Of a stretch of DNA of 64,000 bases, positions 55,122 to 63,405 are shown one piece after another. The position numbers and the translations under genes were made by a program. Position 1 is the stretch's first letter. Each line of letters opens with the position of its first letter. The stretch is taken from NCBI GenBank assembly GCA_937871985.1, contig CALMPB010000013.1, positions 22,799 to 86,798 of the forward strand, in the 5' to 3' direction. The notes beneath the pieces are model-generated. The model made no database searches and was not told where the DNA came from. It worked only from the letters and a program-made list of their open reading frames with translations. This stretch comes from an uncultured Burkholderiaceae bacterium. Lineage in GTDB: Bacteria; Pseudomonadota; Gammaproteobacteria; Burkholderiales; Burkholderiaceae.

Positions 55122-56033
55122 ATGAAAAATCAGGGGCAGTGGCTCTACCTGCACTCCTTTATTCAAGTTGTTGAAGCGGGCAGTTTCACCCTTGCCGCAG
55201 ATCGCCTTGAGATTTCCAAATCTTTATTAAGTAAACGGGTTTCTCAATTAGAACAAAAATTAGGCACGCAGCTTCTGGTGCGTACGACCCGGCATATGCG
55301 CTTGACCGAGGAAGGGCAGGCTTTGTATGGCAAGTGTACGAGACTATTCAATGAGCTAGACGAGGCGGTGCGGTTAGCCGCGAGCCCCGAGGCAAGCTTC
55401 ACTGGGCATTTGCGAGTGGTTTGTCCCGATATTGTGGGAGACCTGTATGTAGCTATCGCAGCGACCGAAGTGAGCAAGCTGTATCCGAAATTACAAGTCG
55501 ATGTCCAGGTCACGATGCGCGACGTGGATTTGGTGGCCGAAGAGTGCGATATTGTGGTTCGATTCGGGGATCTCGACGATTCTTCCTTGAAGGCGAGAAA
55601 GGTCTTTGAACTACCGCACGTTGTTTGTGCTTCACCCTTGTATTTCGCAAAGCATGGTTATCCGAAGACTATCGGCCAACTCAAGGAGCACAATTGCTTG
55701 AGGGCGGCATTCGATCCATGCGCGTCATGGCGATTCAAAGTGGGCGGGCAATGTCAGGAAATACTGCCTATGGGCAGTTGGATGAGCAATAGCGGCCCGG
55801 CGCTGGTGAATGCTGCTTTGGAGGGAGTCGGGGTGTGCCGTTTACCTGAGGTATATGTTCGCTCGCATCTGGAGACGGGTCGGCTTGTGGCTGTCTTGGA
55901 AGAGTTTCGCTCTGATCCGTTGCCGGTGTGGATGGTTTATTCCGGTTCGCGCTACACACCCGCCAAGGTTCGGATGTTCATCGATTATTTTCGCAATAAC
56001 ATAAAACGCCTGACCGACACATATCCTGTGTAG
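55122..56033 (+). CDS. LysR family transcriptional regulator
   Basis: A 303-residue LTTR: an N-terminal winged HTH (GSFTLAADRLEISKSLLSKRVSQLEQKLGTQLL) and a periplasmic-binding-like effector domain from ~90. The ATG at 55122 is preceded by AAAGGAGG and is preferred to a frame extension upstream. It reads toward the VanA-like gene, 114 bp ahead, and is divergent from proP, so it may control either. Confidence 0.9.
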   Translation: MKNQGQWLYLHSFIQVVEAGSFTLAADRLEISKSLLSKRVSQLEQKLGTQLLVRTTRHMRLTEEGQALYGKCTRLFNELDEAVRLAASPEASFTGHLRVVCPDIVGDLYVAIAATEVSKLYPKLQVDVQVTMRDVDLVAEECDIVVRFGDLDDSSLKARKVFELPHVVCASPLYFAKHGYPKTIGQLKEHNCLRAAFDPCASWRFKVGGQCQEILPMGSWMSNSGPALVNAALEGVGVCRLPEVYVRSHLETGRLVAVLEEFRSDPLPVWMVYSGSRYTPAKVRMFIDYFRNNIKRLTDTYPV

Positions 56034-56112
56034 CCGTAGCATGAATTGTTGACCGCGGTGAAACAGTCTGATTCTGGCAATGCTCTTTATCCGGGTTTTT
56101 GACACCGATAGA

Positions 56113-56140
56113 CTCCTCTTGAACGATTAAAAAAGAGGAG
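56113..56140 (+). promoter_or_regulatory. Hairpin pairing with the Shine-Dalgarno sequence of the Rieske oxygenase gene
   Basis: CTCCTCTT (56113-56120) and AAGAGGAG (56133-56140) form a perfect 8-bp stem with a 12-nt loop. The right arm is the Shine-Dalgarno sequence, ending 7 nt before the ATG at 56148. Stem formation would block translation initiation. Confidence 0.55.
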
Positions 56141-56147
56141 ACCTTAG

Positions 56148-57230
56148 ATGCTTATCTACAATTCCTGGTACGTCGCGGCGGAGCCTCATGAGCTGGACAG
56201 CGGGCCTTTGGCGCGCACCATCCTGAACATGCCGGTGGTGTTGTTCAAAACGGAATCGGGGAAAGTTGCCGCACTTGAAGACAGATGCCCGCATCGATTT
56301 GTGCCGTTATCGCTAGGAAAAGTCGTCGGCGAAAATATTCAATGTGGCTATCACGGTGCGCAATTCGGTGTCACAGGCGCTTTTCAATTGGTTCCGGGGC
56401 AGAACACGGTACCGAATTCCTGTGTGAAGCGCTATCCCACGACCGAGAAACACGGTTATATCTGGATATGGATGGGCGCCCCCGAGTTGTCTTCAGATAC
56501 GTCCAGCATTCCCGAATTCTTTTACAGAGGTGATCATCCTGGTTGGGATGGAGGTTATGGGCACTTCGAGTCGATTCAAGCCGGCTACGGCCTGATCAAC
56601 GACAATTTGTTCGACATCACTCATGCCGAATACGTGCATCCTGGGTCGTTCGGTGGCGAGGAAATGCGTTTCTATCGACGGCTTCAAGAAGGCGATGACT
56701 TCGTGGACCAGAATACGACTTTCAGCGTCGGCGCGAGGAATATTACGTTCAGGGTACGCTCGTTGAACATGGAGGCCGGCGGGCCTTTCTATCGATGGAT
56801 GGTGTCGACCAGCCTGGGCGTCGAGCACTATGCGGGGAAAGTCGATCTGGATATGCAGGTTGATTGGGGTGCGCCTTCGTACACTTCGTTTTTGCTCAAC
56901 TCCAGACCGTCCGGGAAAACACCCGCGGAAGGCGCCCAGGTATGCAATATGCACGCCGTTACGCCCGAAACCGAAACCAGCTCCCATTACTTTTACCGCT
57001 CGGTAAAGAACTACGGCGGAGAAGAGCTGGTTGGCCTGTTCATGGATGGTGTCAAAGCCATCTTTGATCAAGATAAACCAATACTTGAAGCGCAGCAGCG
57101 AAATATCGGCGATCAAGACGTGTTCTCCATGAAGTCGGTTTCGTTCGCCGGAGATTTGCTGTACAGAAAGGCGCGCCTCATTAACCAGGGGATGGCCAAT
57201 CTGGAAAAGAACGCCAGCCCTCAACCCTGA
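56148..57230 (+). CDS. Rieske oxygenase of the vanillate O-demethylase (VanA) type
   Basis: A 360-residue oxygenase. Rieske ligands are C47-P-H49 and C66-GY-H69; the iron site is D156-IT-H159-AEYV-H164. Length and N-terminus (NSWYVAAEPHEL) match VanA, TsaM and dicamba-monooxygenase-type enzymes that oxidatively demethylate or hydroxylate aromatic ethers and side chains. A VanB-like reductase is not nearby. It precedes an EthD-like gene by 10 bp (one operon). The substrate is presumably a methoxylated or benzylic aromatic acid. Confidence 0.9.
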   Translation: MLIYNSWYVAAEPHELDSGPLARTILNMPVVLFKTESGKVAALEDRCPHRFVPLSLGKVVGENIQCGYHGAQFGVTGAFQLVPGQNTVPNSCVKRYPTTEKHGYIWIWMGAPELSSDTSSIPEFFYRGDHPGWDGGYGHFESIQAGYGLINDNLFDITHAEYVHPGSFGGEEMRFYRRLQEGDDFVDQNTTFSVGARNITFRVRSLNMEAGGPFYRWMVSTSLGVEHYAGKVDLDMQVDWGAPSYTSFLLNSRPSGKTPAEGAQVCNMHAVTPETETSSHYFYRSVKNYGGEELVGLFMDGVKAIFDQDKPILEAQQRNIGDQDVFSMKSVSFAGDLLYRKARLINQGMANLEKNASPQP

Positions 57231-57240
57231 CCGGAGACTG

Positions 57241-57627
57241 ATGATGTACATGGTTGCATTTTGCTATCCAAACGGCAACACGCGCACGTTTGACTACGAG
57301 CATTTAATAAACAAGCATCTGCCTTTGGGGGTGGGTTTGACCTATAAGCATTTGAATATCAAACCGGTCAAGATTGTGGCTTATTGCCCCGTTTACGGCC
57401 CCGACAACAAACCCGACTCGGCGCCCTATAGCGCTATTACCAACGTCTATTTTGAAACGAGAGGTGAAGCGGAGATATTCTTGGGGCTGTTCGACGTGGA
57501 AGAGGCCGCACGGCGCCTGTCCGAAGACTTTCCCAATTACACCCCCGGCCCCCCGTCGGTGCTGATGGCGCAAGTGTCTGACATTGTCGATATGGATGGC
57601 CTTATCGACACGTTTGCAAAGATGTAG
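57241..57627 (+). CDS. EthD domain-containing protein
   Basis: A 128-residue small protein of the EthD family (ferredoxin-like alpha/beta fold): MVAFCYPNGNTRTFDYEHLINKHLPLG and DFPNYTPGPPSVLMAQVSDIVD. EthD proteins accompany oxygenases and may act as a small oxidoreductase, decarboxylase or accessory factor. The ATG at 57244 is an equally good start, with GGAGA at better spacing. Same operon as the Rieske gene. Confidence 0.8.
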   Translation: MMYMVAFCYPNGNTRTFDYEHLINKHLPLGVGLTYKHLNIKPVKIVAYCPVYGPDNKPDSAPYSAITNVYFETRGEAEIFLGLFDVEEAARRLSEDFPNYTPGPPSVLMAQVSDIVDMDGLIDTFAKM

Positions 57628-57716
57628 GCTGCTCTGGAATTTTGCCTGGAGCCTGACGGTGGAGTCAAGGGGGAATGGAGGTCGCTATATCGCTCCCTTG
57701 GGGTTCATGATGCTAA

Positions 57717-58127
57717 TCAGTGCAGGATAGTCACGCGATCCACTTCGAATTCCATCTTGCGCAGGCCTTTGTCGAACTCGCCCGTTATTTCCACCCGCTG
57801 TTCCGCGCTGATGGTCTGGCCAGGAGGAAAGTCCTTGTCGTTGATTTCCACCGTGATGCGGCCCGTTGTGTCCTCGAAGGTGTAGCGTTCGTGGCCGTCG
57901 AACGAAACAATGCGCCCCTGCAGCCGGGCCACCTGGTCGTCGCGGCCTGTGTCGATCAACTGCTTAACCGTCATCAGCGGCACGTTATTGGGGCCGGAGT
58001 AGGAACCTTGAGCCGCGGCTTTTGGGGCTTTATTGGGCCCGGTGTAGCTCGATGGCTGGGCGCTGACAACGGCGGCGCCCAGAGCCAGGGTGATGGCGGC
58101 AGCCAGCATGGGTACGGGATGGCGCAT
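57717..58127 (-). CDS. YgiW/YdeI-type OB-fold stress-tolerance protein
   Basis: A 136-residue periplasmic protein: signal peptide to ~23 (VVSAQ), then a tandem SYxGPN motif (SSYTGPNKAP, GSYSGPNNVP) and the bacterial OB-fold region PLMTVKQLIDTGRDDQVARLQGRIV. Members of the NirD/YgiW/YdeI family respond to envelope, metal or oxidative stress. Its ATG has AGGAG upstream. It interrupts the catabolic gene order on the opposite strand. Confidence 0.88.
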   Translation of the reverse strand: MRHPVPMLAAAITLALGAAVVSAQPSSYTGPNKAPKAAAQGSYSGPNNVPLMTVKQLIDTGRDDQVARLQGRIVSFDGHERYTFEDTTGRITVEINDKDFPPGQTISAEQRVEITGEFDKGLRKMEFEVDRVTILH

Positions 58128-58445
58128 GGTTGAACTCCTCTTTTCAGGCGATGGAAGAAATTCCGTTGGCCGTGGAATAACGTCATTGAGCCGATGCCCG
58201 TATTCCAGGCGCGACGCATGAACCTACTCTTGGATGATAACTGTCATCGTTCCTGCTGGTTTGGGTTTCTGTAACGCGAGGCGTGGAATTGTCACGAGCG
58301 CTGCGATGAATCGTTTTTCATCTTGTGCTTTATATCGCCATGGTTATTCACAGAGAAGTATTGCCCCTGGATAAATCTGCCCAATGTTTCTTCAATCCGG
58401 TTTGTTTTAGATTGCCTGATTGCAAAGGCTTCGAGGACATCAGGC
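58128..58445. other. Spacer between ygiW-like gene and toxin gene
   Basis: This 318-bp region carries the promoters of the divergent ygiW-like and toxin genes. From about 58310 to 58445 it is AT-richer than the surroundings, like the toxin gene start. No distinct operator, RNA gene or further frame with support is visible. Confidence 0.5.
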
Positions 58446-58868
58446 ATGATTAAATATTGCACTGAGTGGTATGATTTACACCAACAAAGAATATTTAAAA
58501 CTCGGAGCTTTACTCGTTGGATGAGGAAGACGGGCGTGACTGATGGCGCTTTGCGCAATGCTGTTTCTGAAATGGCTCAAGGGCTTATCGACGCTGATTT
58601 AGGCGGTGGTGTTGTAAAGAAGCGGGTGGCTTTGCCTGGTCATGGCAAGCGCAGTGGCGCACGAGTCATTGTCGCCACTAAATTGTTGGGCCGTTGGTTT
58701 TTCCTATATGGATTCAATAAGGGTGAGCGGAACAATATTGACAAGGATGAATTGAAGATGCTTCAAGAAATAGCGAAGGAGTTTCTGAGCTTTGATGATC
58801 GTCAACTGGCGATCGCTCTGGCAGCGGGTGAGCTTCAGGAGGTGACCTATGACAACGCCCAAGACTAA
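58446..58868 (+). CDS. RelE/HigB-like toxin (addiction module)
   Basis: A 140-residue predicted toxin of the RelE-type family (PF06296): RIFKTRSFTRWMRKTGVTDGALRNAVSEM, GLIDADLGGGVVKKRVALPGHGKRSGAR, and RWFFLYGFNKGERNNI. Members usually start nearer to RIFKTR, so the first ~15 residues may not be translated. It overlaps the downstream HTH gene by 20 bp. The toxin-first order matches the HigB/HigA-type layout. Probable ribosome-dependent mRNase. Confidence 0.85.
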   Translation: MIKYCTEWYDLHQQRIFKTRSFTRWMRKTGVTDGALRNAVSEMAQGLIDADLGGGVVKKRVALPGHGKRSGARVIVATKLLGRWFFLYGFNKGERNNIDKDELKMLQEIAKEFLSFDDRQLAIALAAGELQEVTYDNAQD

Positions 58869-59169
58869 GAGCCGGATTCTGGAAGAGATGCATGAGACCG
58901 CTCAAGGGCTGCATGGTGCCGGGCTTATCAGCAAACGTCGCATGCTTGAGTTTGACGTGCTGCGTCATCTCGAAGTGCATGAAATGCAGCCACAGCAAAT
59001 AAAGTCGCTGCGTGAGCGGGCTCGTTTCAGCCAGGCGGTGTTTGCAGCGGCGCTCAATATCAGCTTGTCCACCGTGCAAAAATGGGAAGTGGGTGACAAA
59101 AAGCCAAGCGGTTCATCCTTGAAGCTGCTCAACCTTATCGAGCGCAAGGGCATGGATGTGGTTCTATAA
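58849..59169 (+). CDS. HigA/NadS-type helix-turn-helix antitoxin
   Basis: A 106-residue protein. The N-terminal half is a likely toxin-neutralising segment (MTTPKTKSRILEEMHETAQGL), the C-terminal half an Xre-type HTH (IKSLRERARFSQAVFAAALNISLSTVQKWEVGDKKP). It has a strong AGGAGGTGACCT-ATG start within the toxin gene end and should both neutralise the toxin and autorepress the operon. Confidence 0.88.
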   Translation: MTTPKTKSRILEEMHETAQGLHGAGLISKRRMLEFDVLRHLEVHEMQPQQIKSLRERARFSQAVFAAALNISLSTVQKWEVGDKKPSGSSLKLLNLIERKGMDVVL

Positions 59170-59233
59170 GATCAACCTGCTCCCCAAAACCTCTTGGCTT
59201 GCCACGATTTCCAACGTTGGAGATAATTGATAG

Positions 59234-59248
59234 CGGCCCAAAGGGCCG
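59234..59248 (+). terminator. Weak hairpin after the toxin-antitoxin pair
   Basis: CGGCCC-AAA-GGGCCG, a 6-bp stem and 3-nt loop followed by ATTTCGG. It lies between the antitoxin stop and the AraC start and might attenuate read-through. The T-run is poor. Confidence 0.35.
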
Positions 59249-59292
59249 ATTTCGGTTCGGCCCTATACCCTATTTATTGGGGAGCGTCTCTT

Positions 59293-60276
59293 ATGTTGAA
59301 TGCGTTATACAAGAACTGCATTTTCAGTTCACAAGAGCGGCTAGAAACGCATGCTTTGGTTTCAGGCGAGTTCAGCGATCACCATTTGCGTTGGCAGGGG
59401 GGCAAGGTCGATACCCGCATGTATAAATTCCATGCGCAGAAAATTTCCCTTTACTCGCTGAAGTATGGCGATGAGGTAGATATTTATCCCGAAGTCTATA
59501 AAGACTTTTCCCTGGTTCATTTTTCATTGAGCGGGGGCATCGAGATAGAGGCTGACGGATGCCGGCGGGCGATTCCCCAGGGCCGGGCCATCATCAGTTC
59601 TCCCCGTCGCAATATCAATCTTCACTGGACCAACGCGTGCGAGCAGCTGATTCTGCGCATTCCGCATGCCCTGCTTGACGATGCGGCAAAACGGCTGGGT
59701 CGGGGGCGTTCGGCAATTGTGCAAGACCTCGATCCGGGACTCGTGCTTTCGGAGGAGGCAAGCCGGTATTGGAAACTGCAGCTCACCACCTTTATGGCGG
59801 TCGAAAACTATTCTCGTCAAAGCGGGGCGTATCGGCCGTGGCTCGAGCACCTGGAGCAGGGGCTCGCCATGTTCCTGGCCTTGCAGTCGACGGGCGCGCC
59901 GTATGCTTCAACCCAGAATGCTTCCGCACCGCGATCCGGCGGCCTGGCCGCCCGGCGTCTCGACCGTCTGCACGAGTACGCCATGAACAACCTCACTCGG
60001 CCAACGACTCTCGCCGACCTGGCGGGAGCGGCGGCGTTGTCGGAGCGGCAGCTCAACACTTTCTGCCACGAGCGCCTGGGCATGTCTCCCATGGCCTGGT
60101 TGCGTGGCCTGCGGCTTGATGCCGTCCGCGCAACATTGCAGGCCGATCCTCATGCGGATATTGCCGCTACCGCCATGCTCCATGGTTTTGATCATCTGGG
60201 CCGTTTCGCCGGCTATTACCGGCATCGTTTCAGCGAGCTTCCCAGCGAAACCGTCAAGACCGCCAGAACTGGATAG
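59293..60276 (+). CDS. AraC family transcriptional regulator
   Basis: A 327-residue regulator: an N-terminal AraC-binding-type domain (residues ~20-200) and a C-terminal double HTH (TTLADLAGAAALSERQLNTFCHERLGMSPMAWLRGLRL and DIAATAMLHGFDHLGRFAGYYRHRFSELP). The ATG at 59293 is set by GGAG eight bases upstream. It is read toward the aldehyde and alcohol dehydrogenase genes and is their likely activator, responding to an aromatic effector as XylS-type regulators do. Confidence 0.9.
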   Translation: MLNALYKNCIFSSQERLETHALVSGEFSDHHLRWQGGKVDTRMYKFHAQKISLYSLKYGDEVDIYPEVYKDFSLVHFSLSGGIEIEADGCRRAIPQGRAIISSPRRNINLHWTNACEQLILRIPHALLDDAAKRLGRGRSAIVQDLDPGLVLSEEASRYWKLQLTTFMAVENYSRQSGAYRPWLEHLEQGLAMFLALQSTGAPYASTQNASAPRSGGLAARRLDRLHEYAMNNLTRPTTLADLAGAAALSERQLNTFCHERLGMSPMAWLRGLRLDAVRATLQADPHADIAATAMLHGFDHLGRFAGYYRHRFSELPSETVKTARTG

Positions 60277-60449
60277 TCGTTGAGCGCAAACTCCGTTTCC
60301 GGATAGACGCCCGTCATCCCCCTCCGTAGACTTTTCTTAACGCCCTTGTGCCGTCATGCGTTGGACGGTCGAGCGGCCGCGTGCCCGATCGTTGCCGATT
60401 CTTATCGGCTTCGGGTTTTACAAGACAAGAAAATAAATTCGGAGACTTT

Positions 60450-61961
60450 ATGTCCATTGCTACTTCCACTTCTCCTGGCGTCGAGTCGCTTGGGATATCC
60501 AGGTTTTATGGCGCTTTCGTCAACAACGAGTTTCTTCCCGCGCGTGGCACGACGTTTCCGGCGATATCCGCGGCGCGGGGAGAACATTTGGCCGACATTG
60601 CCAGGTGCGGCGCCGCCGAGGTCGACCAAGCGGTTGAAGCGGCTGAAAAAGCCTACCCCGCATGGAAAGCGTTGCAGCCCGAAGAGCGTGCCGCTTGTCT
60701 TTTGAAACTGGCGGATGCCATCGAGCGGGACACGCCGCGGCTGATGCAGATCGATACGCAAGACATAGGCCGAGGTCTGTGGGAAACAGGCATCGACCAT
60801 GCCATCGCCGTTGCGCAGTACCGGTATTTTGCCGCGGCCGCCGTGACGCATGAAGGGTTTGGCCGTCCAATTCCCAACGGCTATCTGATCGCCAAGCGGG
60901 AGCCCTACGGTGTATGCGGGCAGATCATTCCGTGGAATGTGCCGGCAATCATGGCGGCGTTCAAGATCGCCCCCGCTGTGGCGGCGGGAAATACGGTGGT
61001 GTTGAAGCCCGATGAGCATGCGTCGCTGTCGACGCTTGAATTATGCAAGCACATTGCGGACATTTTTCCGCCGGGGGTGATCAATGTGGTTCCGGGGCTG
61101 GGTGAGGAGGCGGGTGCGGCCCTGACCGCGCATCCCAGGGTTGCCAAGCTTGCCTTCACCGGCAGCAGTGAAGTGGGGCGGATCGTGTCGACCGCCGGCG
61201 CCGGCCGTTTGGTGCCCGTGTCGCTGGAGCTGGGCGGCAAAAGCCCGAATATCGTATTTCCGGACGTGGATCCCCAGGATATGGATGCCATCGTCGACAA
61301 CGTCACGTTCGCCTCCATGTATTGCAACGGGCAGTCTTGCCTGGCGGGTACCCGCTTGTTCATTCACGATGCCATTTACGACGGCTTCATGGAGCGCTTG
61401 GTGGCAAGCATGAAGCGCATCAGGGTGGCGGATCCCTCCACCGAGGGCCCATTGCTGGGCTGCCTGGTATCCGAAAAGCAAGGGCGGCGTGTTCAGGGCT
61501 ATATCGACGCGGGCAAAGCGCAGGCCAGTCTTGTCACTGGCGGCGTGCGGGCGCAGGTGCAAGACTGCGATGCTGGGTGGTTCTTCGAGCCCACGGTTTT
61601 CGAGACGACCAACGACACGCGAATCGCGCAGGAAGAAATTTTCGGCCCGGTGCTTTCCGTGATTCGCTGGAACGACTATGAAAAGCTCATTCACGATGCC
61701 AACAATGTGCGTTACGGGCTTGCCGCGGGGTTGTATACGACCAACTTGAAGGTGGCCACCGAAACGGCCGACCGCCTGCAGGCGGGCAATGTATGGATCA
61801 ACAATTACTTCAATCTGGCCAGTGGATCGCCTTTTGGCGGTTTCAAGGAAAGCGGAATCGGCAGCGAGTTCTGCCGCGAAACGCTGAATATGTATACGCA
61901 TCTGAAGGCAATCACGGTGCAAGGTCAGGTCAACCCCGCCTGGTACGCACCCAAGGCCTGA
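60450..61961 (+). CDS. Aldehyde dehydrogenase family protein (benzaldehyde-dehydrogenase-like)
   Basis: A 503-residue NAD(P)-dependent aldehyde dehydrogenase. Catalytic Glu260 is in LELGGKSPN and Cys297 in NGQSCLAGTR; cofactor motifs are PWNVPAIM and FTGSSEVGR. It would oxidise an aromatic or aliphatic aldehyde produced by the alcohol dehydrogenase gene that follows. The ATG at 60450 is preceded by GGAGACTTT. Confidence 0.9.
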   Translation: MSIATSTSPGVESLGISRFYGAFVNNEFLPARGTTFPAISAARGEHLADIARCGAAEVDQAVEAAEKAYPAWKALQPEERAACLLKLADAIERDTPRLMQIDTQDIGRGLWETGIDHAIAVAQYRYFAAAAVTHEGFGRPIPNGYLIAKREPYGVCGQIIPWNVPAIMAAFKIAPAVAAGNTVVLKPDEHASLSTLELCKHIADIFPPGVINVVPGLGEEAGAALTAHPRVAKLAFTGSSEVGRIVSTAGAGRLVPVSLELGGKSPNIVFPDVDPQDMDAIVDNVTFASMYCNGQSCLAGTRLFIHDAIYDGFMERLVASMKRIRVADPSTEGPLLGCLVSEKQGRRVQGYIDAGKAQASLVTGGVRAQVQDCDAGWFFEPTVFETTNDTRIAQEEIFGPVLSVIRWNDYEKLIHDANNVRYGLAAGLYTTNLKVATETADRLQAGNVWINNYFNLASGSPFGGFKESGIGSEFCRETLNMYTHLKAITVQGQVNPAWYAPKA

Positions 61962-62037
61962 CACGCGGCCTGGGATGGCGCTCTTTGAGCGCTGCCCGGT
62001 TCGGCGCAATAACTGTGGATTACAGACGGAGACAAAC

Positions 62038-63138
62038 ATGCAGATTACGGCAGCAGTGATGCGGGAAAAGGGAGGGCGCTTCTCTCTTGAGGATGTTGAA
62101 CTGGACGAACCACGCGACGATGAGGTTTTGATTCGCATGGTCAGCTGCGGCGTTTGCCATACGGATACGCTGCCCCGCGATCAGGTCGTTCCCGCCCCAT
62201 TTCCCGCGGTGTACGGGCATGAGGGTGCGGGCATCGTCGAAAAGGTTGGTGGCCGCGTAACCAAGTTGCGGCGGGGCGATCATGTCGTCATGAGCTGCAA
62301 CTCCTGCGGCGCTTGCGATACCTGCCAGACCGGCAAGCCCATGTATTGCCGCCACTTTTTCAAGGCGAACTTTGGCTTTGCCCGGATGGATGGCACCCCG
62401 ACGATGAAGAAGGGCGGCGAGGTCATCCATGGCGCTTTTTTCAACCAGTCGTCGTTCGGCACCTATGCTCTCGGGACTGAGCGCAGCGTCGTCAAGATTC
62501 CGGCGGATTTGCCGCTCGACATCATGGGGCCGCTGGGTTGCGGCGTGCAGACTGGGGCGGGGGCCGTCATCAATTCCCTGCACCCCCAGGCGGGCGACTC
62601 GATAGCGATTTATGGGGCTGGCTCCGTGGGGCTTTCGGCGCTGCTGGCGGCCGTCGTTACGGGCTGCGCCATCCGCATTTGCGTGGATCCCAACGAGGCG
62701 CGTCGAAAAATCGCGCTCGAGCTTGGCGCCACGCATGTCATCGATCCGAAGGCAACCGACCCGGTCAAGGAGATTCAAGCCCTCACAGGCGGGCAAGGGA
62801 CGCAGTTTTCTCTTGAGACCTCGGGCAACCTGGGCGCCTTGCGTCAAGCCGTGGATTCAGTCCAGATAATGGGCGAATGCGGGATGATCGGCGCTCCGGC
62901 TTTCGGCAGCGAAATTGGCCTGGATACCTGGGGCTTGCTGCTGGGCCGGAAGCTGCGGGGCATTTGCGAGGGAGACTCCGTTCCCGACCTTTTCATTCCG
63001 AAGCTGGTGGAACTGTATCGCCAGGGCCGCTTCCCCTTCGACAAACTGGTGACCTTCTACGATTTTGATCAGATCAACCAGGCGGTCGAGGACAGCGAAC
63101 GCGGCAAGACGATCAAGGCCGTGTTGCGGTTCAACTAG
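62038..63138 (+). CDS. Zinc-dependent NAD(P)+ alcohol dehydrogenase (aryl-alcohol type)
   Basis: A 366-residue medium-chain dehydrogenase. Catalytic zinc ligands: C40 in CGVCHTD and H61 in YGHEGAGIVE, with Glu62. Structural zinc cysteines are C90, C93, C96 and C104. The Rossmann motif is IYGAGSVGLSALLAA. The length and layout match benzyl-alcohol dehydrogenase XylB and AdhC-like enzymes. With the ALDH it converts an alcohol to an acid. The ATG at 62038 has GGAG seven bases upstream. It ends 94 bp before a hairpin. Confidence 0.92.
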   Translation: MQITAAVMREKGGRFSLEDVELDEPRDDEVLIRMVSCGVCHTDTLPRDQVVPAPFPAVYGHEGAGIVEKVGGRVTKLRRGDHVVMSCNSCGACDTCQTGKPMYCRHFFKANFGFARMDGTPTMKKGGEVIHGAFFNQSSFGTYALGTERSVVKIPADLPLDIMGPLGCGVQTGAGAVINSLHPQAGDSIAIYGAGSVGLSALLAAVVTGCAIRICVDPNEARRKIALELGATHVIDPKATDPVKEIQALTGGQGTQFSLETSGNLGALRQAVDSVQIMGECGMIGAPAFGSEIGLDTWGLLLGRKLRGICEGDSVPDLFIPKLVELYRQGRFPFDKLVTFYDFDQINQAVEDSERGKTIKAVLRFN

Positions 63139-63231
63139 AAGCCCAATGGGCGCGGTGGCGGCTGGTGTGGGCGGGCTACAGGGATACTGATATTGCCACG
63201 GTCTGCTACTGAGGAATGATGCGTAATCCGC

Positions 63232-63254
63232 AGGGGCGGGTACTTCCCGCCCCT
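63232..63254 (+). terminator. GC-rich hairpin after the alcohol dehydrogenase gene
   Basis: AGGGGCGGG (63232-63240) and CCCGCCCCT (63246-63254) form a perfect 9-bp stem with loop TACTT. There is no T-run after it, so it may be a weak terminator or an mRNA end structure. Confidence 0.5.
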
Positions 63255-63272
63255 ATGGCAAGACGCCCGACC

Positions 63273-63309
63273 TGATAATTATCATCAAAATAATTGATAA
63301 TAATTATCA
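63273..63309 (+). promoter_or_regulatory. Two adjacent Fur-like palindromes upstream of the third binding protein
   Basis: TGATAATTATCA (63273-63284) is a perfect palindrome, and TGATAAT-A-ATTATCA (63295-63309) is a perfect 7-1-7 inverted repeat identical to the Fur core. They start 22 bp apart, two helical turns, and are about 100 bp before the ATG at 63406. They may be a double Fur (or Fur-like regulator) site. Confidence 0.6.
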
Positions 63310-63405
63310 CCTATGATGTCTCGACTGATAGTCTAGCCCTTTTTATACTGTTTCCAAAAATCGCGCGCTTGAGGCTGCGTGTTTATAACAACCAGGAGAC
63401 TAGAC

